From Candidatus Omnitrophota bacterium (GTDB lineage: Bacteria; Ratteibacteria; UBA8468; B48-G9; JAFGKM01): 13,790 nt of DNA. The notes under the pieces are model-generated. The model had not been told where the DNA came from and ran no database searches. It saw only the letters and a list, made by a program, of their open reading frames with translations. Shown here piece by piece: positions 7,022 to 13,790 of the stretch. A program made the position numbers and the translations under genes. The DNA lies in contig JAMWBY010000033.1 in NCBI GenBank assembly GCA_023818745.1, forward strand, positions 1 through 13,790, read 5' to 3'. Numbering within the stretch: position 1 is the stretch's first letter; every line of letters begins with the position of its first letter.

Positions 7022-7623
7022 TTTTCTACCTCTATTTTAAACTCACATCTTCTATTTTTTGCCCATGCATCTTCGTTACTCTCTGGAACTGCTGGCATAT
7101 CCTCTCCATAACTTATAGTATAAATCCTTTTTGGAGAAACACCCATTACTATAAGGAATCTCCTTGCACTTAATGCCCTTTGTTCACCAAGAACTAAATT
7201 ATATTCTCTTGTTCCTCTTTCATCACAATGTCCTTCAATTAAAATTTTAATCTGTGGGTTTTTTAACAAATACTCTCCTATTTTTTGAAGAGTTTCACTT
7301 GCATCAGGTCGTATATCATATTTGTCAAAATCAAAATAAATATTTTCAAAAATTTTTGCAAGTTCAGGACTTATTTCCTCAGGTTTTATAAATTTTTTAT
7401 CCTTAGGAATTTCTGGAATAGGAATTTCTTCTCCTTTGATTGCTTTTTTTACTTCTTCAGGTGTAGCTTTACCTTCAATCTTTTCCTCTGGTTTTAATAT
7501 GCTAACTTCTTCAACCTTTTTTTCTTCTTTTTCTTCAACAACTTTCTTTTTAATTTTTGGACATTGGCACCCAAAAAAACTAAATATTATAATTCCTAAA
7601 ATAGAAATTTTAAGAAATTTCAT
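7018..7623 (-). CDS. pal: Peptidoglycan-associated lipoprotein (Pal/OmpA family)
   Basis: The 201-residue lipoprotein has a signal peptide with Cys19 as the acylation site (FSFFGC), then a Lys/Glu-rich, low-complexity linker (about 24-85), then an OmpA-C domain (about 93-201). Inside the domain, YFDFDKYDIRPDA (96-108) and GHCDERGTREYNLVLGEQRA (131-150) are the Pal signatures. They include the Asp and Arg that contact diaminopimelate in peptidoglycan. ISYGEDMPAVP and KNRRCEF close the domain. Pal anchors the outer membrane to the wall and works with Tol proteins during constriction; no tol genes are in the window. It heads a two-gene operon with the LysM lipoprotein. The start is supported by AAAAAAAGGAGGTC just before the ATG and a consensus promoter upstream. 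Its presence is the main evidence for a diderm envelope. Confidence 0.92.
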   Translation of the reverse strand: MKFLKISILGIIIFSFFGCQCPKIKKKVVEEKEEKKVEEVSILKPEEKIEGKATPEEVKKAIKGEEIPIPEIPKDKKFIKPEEISPELAKIFENIYFDFDKYDIRPDASETLQKIGEYLLKNPQIKILIEGHCDERGTREYNLVLGEQRALSARRFLIVMGVSPKRIYTISYGEDMPAVPESNEDAWAKNRRCEFKIEVEK

Positions 7624-7670
7624 ATGACCTCCTTTTTTTAAATTATAAACTATTGCAGAATATTTGTCAA
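7624..7670 (-). promoter_or_regulatory. Consensus promoter and RBS of the pal operon
   Basis: On the minus strand TTGACA (7665-7670), a 17-nt spacer and TATAAT (7642-7647) form a perfect sigma70-type promoter. A strong Shine-Dalgarno AAGGAGGT follows at about 7627-7634. The TGA inside TTGACA (7667-7669) is the stop codon of the upstream M20 gene, so the promoter overlaps that gene's end. The leader is only about 12-15 nt. Confidence 0.85.
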
Positions 7671-8824
7671 TCTAAATTTAAAATTAATTGGCTGAAATAT
7701 TTAACTGCGAATGGCAAAACTCTCTCATCAAGATTATATTTACTACTATGATGCACCCCACATTCTTTACCTATACCAATAAAAATATATGTTGAAGGAA
7801 CTATTTGAGTATAAAAAGCAAAATCCTCTCCTCCCATTACAGGATGAAATTTATACAAATATTTTGATGGTAGAATTTCTTTTGTTAATTCTTCTATCTT
7901 TTTAGTCAATTTGTAATCATTTTTTACACTTGGTGAATAGTTATCATAGATAAAATCAACTTTGCAATTGAATGAATCTGCAATTTTTTTACTAATATTT
8001 TTCATTTCATTTTTTATCTTTTTTCTAACTTTCTCAGATAATGTCCTCACAGTTCCTTCAATCTCAACTTTTTCTGGAATAATATTAAATGCATTACCAC
8101 ATCTTATTTTACATACTGAAATTACTGATGGCTCTTCAAGAATATTAATCCTTCTACTTATTATTGTCTGAAGTCCAGTTATTATATAAGAAGAACATAC
8201 AACAGGGTCATTTGTAAGATGTGGAGAACTTGCATGTCCTCCCTTTCCTTCAATAATAATTCTAAATCTATCAGTATTTGCCATTACAATCCCTTTTTCA
8301 ATATATATTTTGTAAATTGGTAAATATGGAAAAAAGTGGAAACCTATTAAATAATTAGTATCTTCAAGCACACCTTCTTTTATTAAAGCACAGGCACCTC
8401 CAGGTGGTTTTTCTTCACATGGTTGAAAAATCAATTTAACATTACATTTCAGATAATCCTTAAATTTAACAAGAATTTTACCAAGTCCAAGAACAGTTGC
8501 CATATGTCCATCATGTCCACAAGCATGCATTATTCCTTTGTTTCTTGAAGAAAATTTAAGCCCTGTTTCTTCCTCAACAGGAAGTGCATCCATATCCGCT
8601 CTAATTCCTATTGTTTTCTTTGAATTTTTATTTATAAATCCAACAACTCCTGTTTTACCTTTTATTTCATATGTTATCCCATTCTCTTCCAAAATCTTCT
8701 GTATCTTTTCAGATGTTTTATATTCTTCAAATCCAAGTTCAGGATACATATGAAAATATCTTCTCCATTCAATTATCTCATTTTTTATTTTCTCTACTTC
8801 TTTCTCTATAGTCCTATCAAACAT
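7667..8824 (-). CDS. M20-family metal-dependent amidohydrolase (N-acyl amino acid/hippurate hydrolase type)
   Basis: The 385-residue cytoplasmic enzyme has the usual length and motifs of the M20D amidohydrolases: HMYPELGFEE (25-34), GIRADMDALP (73-82), HACGHDGHMA (100-109) with metal ligands Cys102 and His104, QPCEEKPPGGA (134-144) with the Glu pair at 137-138, GFHFFP with His163, the dimer-domain GGHASSPH (195-202), and HHSSKYNLDE (358-367) with a final metal His. The family removes acyl groups from N-acyl amino acids or peptides (hippurate, N-acetylated amino acids, indole-acetyl-amino acids). The exact substrate cannot be read from the sequence. The ATG lies 2 bp after the MscS gene, with AAAGGGA upstream, so the two are likely co-transcribed. 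Its end carries the -35 box of the pal promoter. Confidence 0.9.
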   Translation of the reverse strand: MFDRTIEKEVEKIKNEIIEWRRYFHMYPELGFEEYKTSEKIQKILEENGITYEIKGKTGVVGFINKNSKKTIGIRADMDALPVEEETGLKFSSRNKGIMHACGHDGHMATVLGLGKILVKFKDYLKCNVKLIFQPCEEKPPGGACALIKEGVLEDTNYLIGFHFFPYLPIYKIYIEKGIVMANTDRFRIIIEGKGGHASSPHLTNDPVVCSSYIITGLQTIISRRINILEEPSVISVCKIRCGNAFNIIPEKVEIEGTVRTLSEKVRKKIKNEMKNISKKIADSFNCKVDFIYDNYSPSVKNDYKLTKKIEELTKEILPSKYLYKFHPVMGGEDFAFYTQIVPSTYIFIGIGKECGVHHSSKYNLDERVLPFAVKYFSQLILNLD

Positions 8825-8826
8825 TT

Positions 8827-9849
8827 TCAGTCCCTTTTTATAAATAAAATTTCTACCTTCTCTTGTTTCAGTTTTTCTATTATCTTTTTTATCATTTCTT
8901 CAATAACTTCCATTTCATATTTATAATCAATTATAAAAGTAAGCAAAAAAATTATCTGTGAATTATTAATTTCTATCGCATAAATATTTGAACTTTGAGT
9001 AATTATTAAAGATATCTCATTGCAAATATCAAGTAATATTTTTTTTATCTTTTCATAATTATCAACTGCTTGAACTCCTATTTTTAATTTAACTCTAATT
9101 TTAGTATCGGGATAACCAAAATTAACAATTCTTGTTTTTGCAATTTCTGAATTTGAAACAATAACAACATTATTTTCAGAAGATAAAATTTTTGTTCTTC
9201 TCATTCCAATTTCAATAACCTCACCAATTTCTCCTGTTGCAAGTTTAATTCTATCACCTATTTTAAATGGTTTATCAATTATTAAAAAAAATCCAGAAAT
9301 CATATTTGAAAGTGTATCCTGGGCAGCAAAAGCAATAGCAAAAGAAGCAATACCTGCTGCTCCAAGAATACTTGTTATTGGTTGATTGAATTTATTTAAA
9401 ATTATAGTTATTGCAATAAAAAATATAATTATTCTTGAAACTTTTTGAAATAAATTCATAAATTCTTCGTCAACTTTTGTTTGTGTTTTATTTGCTATTT
9501 CTTCAAGATACCACTCAACGAAACCATCTATAATTCTACTTACAATAAAAGAAACCGAAAAAACAATAAGTGAATATATGATTTTAGGAATAACTGATAA
9601 AAGTTTTTCAATTGCAATAGTTTCTGTTTTTATAAAAAGAGAGGTTCTTTCCCAGAGAATATTTACTCCAGAAAAAAATACAAAAAATATAACTCCATTT
9701 AATGTTTTTTTTAGTATTTTGTTGTTAAGTTTACTCTTATCAGTAATTTTTATAAAAACATATTTCCAAATCCATTTCACAAAAAAACAAATTAAAATTA
9801 TTATAAAAAAATAGATTAAAGTCCAGATGTGAATTTTAAACTTATCCAT
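8827..9849 (-). CDS. mscS: MscS-family small-conductance mechanosensitive channel
   Basis: The 340-residue membrane protein has about five hydrophobic segments (roughly 8-30, 48-66, 83-108, 137-152 and 157-190). The last is the pore helix, rich in Gly and Ala (ILGAAGIASFAIAFAAQDTL, 161-180), followed by SNMISGFFLIIDKPFKIGD, the family signature. The cytoplasmic beta domain follows (GEIGEVIEIGMRRTKILS, then NNVVIVSNSEI), with an alpha-beta end. It should sit in the inner membrane and release solutes after hypo-osmotic shock. It has two more N-terminal helices than E. coli MscS (286 residues), so it belongs to the larger subgroup. It starts 3 bp after serS and has only a weak Shine-Dalgarno (GGAGAG at some distance), which suggests coupling to serS translation and low expression. 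Confidence 0.92.
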   Translation of the reverse strand: MDKFKIHIWTLIYFFIIILICFFVKWIWKYVFIKITDKSKLNNKILKKTLNGVIFFVFFSGVNILWERTSLFIKTETIAIEKLLSVIPKIIYSLIVFSVSFIVSRIIDGFVEWYLEEIANKTQTKVDEEFMNLFQKVSRIIIFFIAITIILNKFNQPITSILGAAGIASFAIAFAAQDTLSNMISGFFLIIDKPFKIGDRIKLATGEIGEVIEIGMRRTKILSSENNVVIVSNSEIAKTRIVNFGYPDTKIRVKLKIGVQAVDNYEKIKKILLDICNEISLIITQSSNIYAIEINNSQIIFLLTFIIDYKYEMEVIEEMIKKIIEKLKQEKVEILFIKRD

Positions 9850-9852
9850 TTT

Positions 9853-11118
9853 CTATATTGCAATTCTCTCCATTTTCATATAATCTCTCAAAACATCTGG
9901 AACTATTATTTCTCCATTTTCTGTTTGATAATTTTCAATAATTCCAATTATTGTTCTTGGCAGGGCTATTCCTGAACCATTCAAAGTATGGACATAATCT
10001 GTTTTTCCATCTTTTCTTCTAAATTTTATATTTGCTCTTCTTGCCTGAAAACTTTCAAAATTAGAACAAGAAGAAACCTCAAGCCATTTTTCAACCCCAG
10101 GACACCACACCTCAATATCATAACATTTACTTCCTGCAAAACTTAATTCTCCACTACATAAAAGAACAACTCTATAAGGAAGATTCAATAATTGTAAAAC
10201 TTTTTCTGCTTCCTGTAAGAGAGTTTCAAGTTCATCATAAGATGTTTCTGGTTTAACAAATTTAACAAGTTCAACTTTATCAAATTGATGAACTCTTATA
10301 AGTCCCTTTGTTTCTTTGCCATATGCTCCTGCTTCTCTTCTAAAACAGGGAGTATATGCAACATAATAGATAGGTAAATCATCCTCATTTAAAACTTCAT
10401 TTTTATGTAAATTTGTTACAGGAACTTCTGCTGTTGGTATAAGAAAAAAGTCATCTCTTTCAAGGTAATACATATCATCTTCAAGTTTGGGAAGTTGTCC
10501 TGTATTAAATAAACTATCCCTGTTTACAAGAGAAGGAACCCACACTTCTTTAAACCCATTTTTTATATGCAAGTCAATCATAAAATTTATTAAACTTCTT
10601 ACCAGAAAAGCACCTACTCCTTTAAAAACAGGAAAAAAACTTCCAGTTATCTTTGACCCTCTCTGAAAATCTAAAATTCCAAGTTTTTCTCCTATTTCCC
10701 AATGAGGCAAAACTTGAAAATTTTTTTCTTTTTTTTCGCCCCATTCTTTTACAACTACATTGTCTTTTTCATCCTTTCCAACAGGAACTGAAGAATGTGG
10801 AATATTAGGAATAAAAGATATTATTTTTTCAAGTTCTTTTTCAATCTTATTCAATCTATTTTCTGCTTCATTTATCTCGTCTGAATATTTTCTTGCCTGA
10901 TTTATAAGAGGTGTAATTAAGTCCTTATTTTCTTTTTCTCTTGAAATCTTTTCTGTTAAATCCTTCTGCCACTTCTTTCTTTCTTCAATAAACATTATCA
11001 ATCTTCTTCTTTCATTATCAAGTTCCTCAAATTTATCCCACTCAACTTTCTGATTTTTCAGTTCAGCAGTTTTTTTCAACAAATCTAAATTTTCTCTTAC
11101 AAATTTAAAAGGATACAT
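9853..11118 (-). CDS. serS: Seryl-tRNA synthetase
   Basis: At 421 residues this matches bacterial SerRS. The N-terminal long coiled-coil arm (about 27-100, charged heptads) binds the tRNASer variable arm. The catalytic class II core shows TAEVP (229-233), motif 2 in CFRREAGAYGKETKGLIRVH (258-277), the ELSFAGSKCYDIEVW segment (324-338) with serine-pocket residues, SSCSNFESFQARRANI (349-364), and motif 3 in NGSGIALPRTI (380-390). It charges tRNASer (and tRNASec if present) with serine in the cytoplasm. Its ATG directly follows the stop of the FtsB-like gene with no gap (TAAATG), with TAGGAG upstream, so translation is probably coupled. No T-box leader or other regulatory element is visible; it looks expressed from the enolase-side promoters. 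Confidence 0.96.
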   Translation of the reverse strand: MYPFKFVRENLDLLKKTAELKNQKVEWDKFEELDNERRRLIMFIEERKKWQKDLTEKISREKENKDLITPLINQARKYSDEINEAENRLNKIEKELEKIISFIPNIPHSSVPVGKDEKDNVVVKEWGEKKEKNFQVLPHWEIGEKLGILDFQRGSKITGSFFPVFKGVGAFLVRSLINFMIDLHIKNGFKEVWVPSLVNRDSLFNTGQLPKLEDDMYYLERDDFFLIPTAEVPVTNLHKNEVLNEDDLPIYYVAYTPCFRREAGAYGKETKGLIRVHQFDKVELVKFVKPETSYDELETLLQEAEKVLQLLNLPYRVVLLCSGELSFAGSKCYDIEVWCPGVEKWLEVSSCSNFESFQARRANIKFRRKDGKTDYVHTLNGSGIALPRTIIGIIENYQTENGEIIVPDVLRDYMKMERIAI

Positions 11119-11382
11119 TTAATCTCCTAATTTAATTATATATTCCCCTTCCTTTATCATTCCATAATTTTCTCTCAATAGTTTCTCTATATAAAAAGGG
11201 TCATTTTTTATTCTATCAATTTTTTCTGCAAGAATTTTATTTTCCTTTTTTAATCTTAATATTTCACTTTCATAAAATTTTAATGTTTTATAAGCAGAGT
11301 AATAATTTTTACCTCTTATACCAATAAATATTAAAAAACACAAATTCATAAATAAAAACCACTTATTTTTTAATTTTCTCAT
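11119..11382 (-). CDS. ftsB: FtsB/DivIC-like septum formation protein
   Basis: The 87-residue protein has a short basic N-terminus (MRKLKNKW), one transmembrane segment (about 9-24), a coiled coil (about 30-60; YESEILRLKKENKILAEKI) and the family's C-terminal signature DPFYIEKLLRENYGMIKEGEYI (61-82), which ends in the conserved E-x-x-x-R-x-x-x-G-x-x-x-x-x-GE pattern. FtsB/DivIC proteins are bitopic inner-membrane proteins that, with FtsL and FtsQ, activate the septal peptidoglycan synthase. Orientation should be N-in with the coiled coil in the periplasm. The start overlaps the end of eno by 20 bp, so its RBS lies inside eno. FtsB genes beside eno are a known arrangement in several bacterial groups, which supports the call. 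FtsL-like proteins look similar, but the C-terminal motif favours FtsB/DivIC. Confidence 0.85.
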   Translation of the reverse strand: MRKLKNKWFLFMNLCFLIFIGIRGKNYYSAYKTLKFYESEILRLKKENKILAEKIDRIKNDPFYIEKLLRENYGMIKEGEYIIKLGD

Positions 11383-12643
11383 ATTCTTTTAATATTTCGC
11401 CATAATACTTACCCATGCCTCCGAGATTTTCCTCTATTCTTAAAAGTTGATTATATTTACATAATCGTTCAGACCTGCTTAAAGAACCACTTTTAATTTG
11501 ACCTGCATTAGTTCCAACTGTAAGGTCTGCTATAAAAGTATCCTCTGTCTCTCCACTTCTATGAGAAATGATTGCCTTATAACCATTTCTTTTTGCCATC
11601 TCTATTGTTTCAAGAGTTTCGGTAAGAGTTCCTATTTGATTTAGTTTTATCAAAATTGCATTTCCTATTTTATTTTTTATCCCCTCTTTAAAAATTTTAG
11701 GATTTGTAACAAAGATATCATCACCAACAAGTTGAATTTTATTACCAAGAACCTCAGTCAATTTTTTCCAGCCATCCCAATCATTTTCAGCAAGTCCATC
11801 TTCAAGTGAATAAACAGGATACTTTTCAACTATTTTTTCATAAAACTCAATTAAATCATCAGAAATTACTTTTTTCCCCTCAAAATTATAAGTATTATTT
11901 TCATACAAAGATGAAGCAGCAGTATCAATTGCAATTGCAACATCTTTTCCAGGTATATATCCTGCTTTTTCAATTGCACTTATTATAAGTTGTATTGCTT
12001 CCTCATTTTTATTTAAATTTGGAGCAAAACCTCCTTCATCGCCAACTGATATTGAATATCCCTTCTCTTTAAGAATTTTTTTCAAATGAAGAAATACCTC
12101 CACAGCCATTTTATATCCCTCTGAAAAACTCTTTGCTCCAATAGGTGCAATCATAAATTCCTGTATATCAAGATTATTATCTGCATGAAGCCCTCCATTT
12201 ATAATATTGCACATAGGAACAGGTAAAACATTGGCTGAAACACCCCCAAGATAAAAATAAAGTGGCACATCAAGAAAATTTGCCGCAGCACGAGCAACAG
12301 CCATACTCACTCCCAAAATTGCATTAGCACCAAGATGGGACTTATTTTCAGTTCCATCAAGTTCAATCATTTTCTTATCAATAAACCTCTGGTCAAAAAC
12401 ATTCTCTCCTTCAATTTCAGGTCCTATAATTTCATTTACATTTTTTATCGCTTTTTCAACATCTTTTCCGAGGAAGTTCTTACCTCCATCTCTTAATTCA
12501 AGCGCTTCTCTTTCTCCCGTAGAAGCACCAGAAGGAACTGCTGCTCTTCCTGTTATTCCACCTTCTACTATTACTTCAACTTCCACTGTAGGATTTCCTC
12601 TTGAATCAAATATCCTTCTTGCATAAACTTCTATTATTTCCAT
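11363..12643 (-). CDS. eno: Enolase
   Basis: The 426-residue cytoplasmic enzyme interconverts 2-phosphoglycerate and PEP in glycolysis and gluconeogenesis. All key sites are present: RAAVPSGASTGEREALELRD (33-52) with the mobile Ser loop, GGLHADNN (150-157) with His153, GDEGGFAPN (201-209) with Glu203, the Mg ligands Asp240 (AIDTAAS), Glu281 (LEDGL) and Asp308 (GDDIF), the base Lys333 (IKLNQIGT), and ISHRSGETED (359-368) with His361. SGSLSRSERLCKYNQLLRIE (385-404) is the classic C-terminal signature. The length is normal and no residue is missing. AGGAGG precedes the ATG. It is preceded by its own promoter in the end of the HAD gene and followed by ftsB, serS and mscS. It works with pckG elsewhere in the window for flow between oxaloacetate and sugar phosphates. 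Confidence 0.98.
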   Translation of the reverse strand: MEIIEVYARRIFDSRGNPTVEVEVIVEGGITGRAAVPSGASTGEREALELRDGGKNFLGKDVEKAIKNVNEIIGPEIEGENVFDQRFIDKKMIELDGTENKSHLGANAILGVSMAVARAAANFLDVPLYFYLGGVSANVLPVPMCNIINGGLHADNNLDIQEFMIAPIGAKSFSEGYKMAVEVFLHLKKILKEKGYSISVGDEGGFAPNLNKNEEAIQLIISAIEKAGYIPGKDVAIAIDTAASSLYENNTYNFEGKKVISDDLIEFYEKIVEKYPVYSLEDGLAENDWDGWKKLTEVLGNKIQLVGDDIFVTNPKIFKEGIKNKIGNAILIKLNQIGTLTETLETIEMAKRNGYKAIISHRSGETEDTFIADLTVGTNAGQIKSGSLSRSERLCKYNQLLRIEENLGGMGKYYGEILKEYEKIKK

Positions 12644-12648
12644 TTTAT

Positions 12649-12688
12649 CCTCCTGTTTTTATTATACTTTAAATGATTTTATTTTCAA
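12649..12688 (-). promoter_or_regulatory. Internal promoter and RBS of eno
   Basis: On the minus strand TTGAAA (12683-12688), a 16-nt spacer and TATAAT (12661-12666) lie across the last codons and stop of the HAD gene. The Shine-Dalgarno CAGGAGGA (about 12648-12655) follows before the ATG. This would give eno-ftsB-serS extra transcripts beyond those from the HAD promoter, as expected for a highly expressed glycolytic gene. Confidence 0.65.
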
Positions 12689-13325
12689 CTAAAAATTTAT
12701 TTAACTTATTGAGATTTTCAAAAAGTAAAGCACTATTATATATTTTAAAATCTTCTATTTTGCCTGCTCCTGTTAAAACAATATATGTATCCACACCTGC
12801 ATTTATACCTGTTAAATAATCAATATACATATCACCAACATAAAATGTTTCTTTTATATTTAAATTAAATTTTTCTATAATTTTAAAAATCATTTCAGAA
12901 TCAGGTTTTATTCTTTCCACATCATCTGCACATAGAAAAGTATCAAAAAATTCCTCAAGATTTGTTTCCTTCAAAATCGGAATAAGAGAAAATTTTGATC
13001 TATTTGTTGCAAGAGCAATTTTAATTTCTTTTTCTTTAAGTTGATTTAAAAATTCACAAGCACCATCCAAAACTTTAACATTATTTTTAATAAATTTTAG
13101 ATAATTCTCTCTGTAAAAAATATGTGCTTTTTTTACAAGTTGTTCATTTTTAAAAAGATTTATTATAAGTTTTAAATCTCCTTCACCAACTGCCCTCTTA
13201 ACTTTTTCATATTCAAATTTTTCAATATTTAACTTTTCACATATATAATTAATTGTTTGATAAATTGAATCAAAAGCATCTATTAATGTTCCATCAAGGT
13301 CAAAAATAGCAAGTTTCTTTTTCAT
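12669..13325 (-). CDS. HAD-superfamily phosphatase (phosphoglycolate phosphatase-like)
   Basis: With the start at 13325 the protein has 218 residues. HAD motifs are complete: AIFDLDGTL (6-14) with nucleophile Asp9 and acid Asp11, ALATNRS (104-110) with Thr107, KPDSEMI (140-146) with Lys140, and VGDMYIDYLTGINAG (163-177) with Asp165 and Asp169. A helical cap lies between motifs I and II (about 18-85), as in the PGP/Gph-like subfamily. It likely removes phosphate from a small cytoplasmic metabolite such as 2-phosphoglycolate or a sugar phosphate; the specificity is not readable. A longer version from a GTG at 13355 is possible in frame, but that codon overlaps the promoter -10, so the ATG at 13325 is preferred. 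The Shine-Dalgarno is weak (AAAAAAGAAAAA). It heads the eno run. Confidence 0.85.
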   Translation of the reverse strand: MKKKLAIFDLDGTLIDAFDSIYQTINYICEKLNIEKFEYEKVKRAVGEGDLKLIINLFKNEQLVKKAHIFYRENYLKFIKNNVKVLDGACEFLNQLKEKEIKIALATNRSKFSLIPILKETNLEEFFDTFLCADDVERIKPDSEMIFKIIEKFNLNIKETFYVGDMYIDYLTGINAGVDTYIVLTGAGKIEDFKIYNSALLFENLNKLNKFLVENKII

Positions 13326-13345
13326 TTTTTTCTTTTTTAAATTTA

Positions 13346-13351
13346 TATAAT
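13346..13351 (+). promoter_or_regulatory. Possible -10 of the divergent plus-strand gene
   Basis: A perfect plus-strand TATAAT (13346-13351) overlaps the minus-strand -10 by five bases. No convincing -35 lies 16-18 nt upstream. It would give a leader of about 45 nt for the gene at 13405, which carries AAAGGAG at 13391-13397. Support is modest because TATAAT-like hexamers are frequent in such DNA. Confidence 0.4.
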
Positions 13352-13375
13352 ACACTAAACTTTTTTTATTTTCAA
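13347..13375 (-). promoter_or_regulatory. Promoter of the HAD-eno gene run
   Basis: On the minus strand TTGAAA (13370-13375), a 17-nt spacer and TATTAT (13347-13352) give a good sigma70-type match (5/6 in each box). The start would be near 13340, leaving about 15 nt before the ATG at 13325. This places the alternative GTG upstream of the transcript. Confidence 0.7.
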
Positions 13376-13404
13376 ATGTCTAAACTTTAAAAAGGAGAAA
13401 AATA

Positions 13405-13790
13405 ATGAAAAAATTATCAACAATTTTCATATCTACACTGCTATTTTTGGGATTAATATCACTGGATTTAAATGCACAAGGGAAAAAAAGTCCGCCAGAC
13501 CCTTCAAAAATAAGCATTGATATTCCAGTTCAAGAGAAATTTCCCGCCATAGAAAAACTTAAGGAAGTTCTTGAAATACGAAAAAGAATGAAAGAGATTG
13601 AAAAACAAACAATTGAAAATGACCCTGAATTGAAAAAGGATTTTGAACAACTTTTATTTCTCAAAAAACAAATGTATGACAAATTAAATGAAAAATTGAA
13701 AGACGACGAAGAATATCAGGAAATGAAAAAAAGATTAGAAATTATTAATGAAAAAATAAAAGGAAAAATAATTGAAGGAAAGGAGGTGAA
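13405..13790 (+). CDS. Small secreted helical/coiled-coil protein (3' end beyond window)
   Basis: The ATG at 13405 opens a frame that is still open at the window end (128 full codons seen). AAAGGAG lies 7 nt upstream. Residues 1-24 form a Sec signal peptide (MKKLSTIFISTLLFLGLISL, then DLNA, with cleavage before Gln25). After a short Pro-rich stretch (KKSPPDPSK) the rest, from about residue 45, is highly charged and helical (LKEVLEIRKRMKEIEKQT, then KKDFEQLLFLKKQMYDKLNE), suggesting a periplasmic coiled coil or helical hairpin. It recalls the Spy/CpxP-like style of small periplasmic proteins, but I see no LTxxQ motif and do not assign a family. It is divergent from the HAD-eno run. The visible end overlaps a strong ribosome-binding site for another gene, so the stop is probably within a few codons of the edge. 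Confidence 0.8.
   Translation, partial: MKKLSTIFISTLLFLGLISLDLNAQGKKSPPDPSKISIDIPVQEKFPAIEKLKEVLEIRKRMKEIEKQTIENDPELKKDFEQLLFLKKQMYDKLNEKLKDDEEYQEMKKRLEIINEKIKGKIIEGKEV
13779..13789 (+). promoter_or_regulatory. Near-ideal Shine-Dalgarno at the window edge
   Basis: AAAGGAGGTGA is complementary over its full length to the usual 3' end of bacterial 16S rRNA. It lies inside the last visible codons of the secreted protein gene. A start codon of a further plus-strand gene is expected a few bases past the window, which implies overlapping, coupled translation. Confidence 0.7.

Noticed and set aside
13326..13355. GTG start of the HAD gene
   Set aside because: The codon overlaps the -10 hexamer of the best promoter, so it would not be in the transcript; the ATG at 13325 fits the family start.
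1..13790. tRNA, rRNA, CRISPR, insertion sequence, phage or defence genes
   Set aside because: No cloverleaf-like segment, regularly spaced repeat, transposase or integrase motif was found by eye; the intergenic regions are too short apart from 316-698, which is explained by the pseudogene.

Overview
The window is strongly A+T-rich (by eye about 70% A+T) and densely packed, with nearly all genes on the minus strand. The organism looks like a diderm (Gram-negative-type) bacterium. It encodes a Pal/OmpA-family lipoprotein, a second lipoprotein with a LysM domain, and proteins with Sec signal peptides. Shine-Dalgarno sites are strong (AGGAGG-like) and promoters are sigma70-like. The ceramidase-like enzyme, the traces of a possible glycosidase and the archaeal-looking GTP-dependent PEP carboxykinase would fit an uncultivated lineage near the PVC/Omnitrophota part of the tree. 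That placement is an inference and is weak.

Layout from left to right. (1) Positions 1-315 (+) hold the C-terminal end of a Sua5-type threonylcarbamoyl-AMP synthase gene, closed by a small hairpin with a T-tract. (2) Positions 331-638 (-) were not called as a gene, but they hold the frameshifted remains of a protein C-terminus. (3) Positions 699-2144 (-) encode a ceramidase-like metal hydrolase behind a consensus promoter. (4) Positions 2223-6080 (-) form a tight operon: GTP-type PEP carboxykinase, class I aminotransferase, and an exported protein of unknown function. (5) Positions 6191-7623 (-) form an envelope operon of two lipoproteins, Pal-like and coiled-coil/LysM, whose promoter -35 box contains the stop codon of the preceding gene. 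(6) Positions 7667-13325 (-) form a long run of closely spaced or overlapping genes: HAD phosphatase, enolase, FtsB/DivIC-like protein, seryl-tRNA synthetase, MscS channel and M20 amidohydrolase. (7) From 13405 (+) a divergent gene for a small secreted helical protein runs off the right edge, and the window ends in an almost ideal Shine-Dalgarno sequence.

The genes cover central carbon metabolism around oxaloacetate and PEP (pckG, aminotransferase, enolase), translation (Sua5, SerS), and the envelope and division (Pal, LysM lipoprotein, FtsB, MscS). No tRNA, rRNA, CRISPR array, insertion sequence or phage gene was recognised. I see no clear new defence or mobile system. The most noteworthy items are the unannotated pseudogene, the substituted active-site position in the ceramidase-like protein, the divergent PEP carboxykinase, and the compact promoters set inside neighbouring genes.
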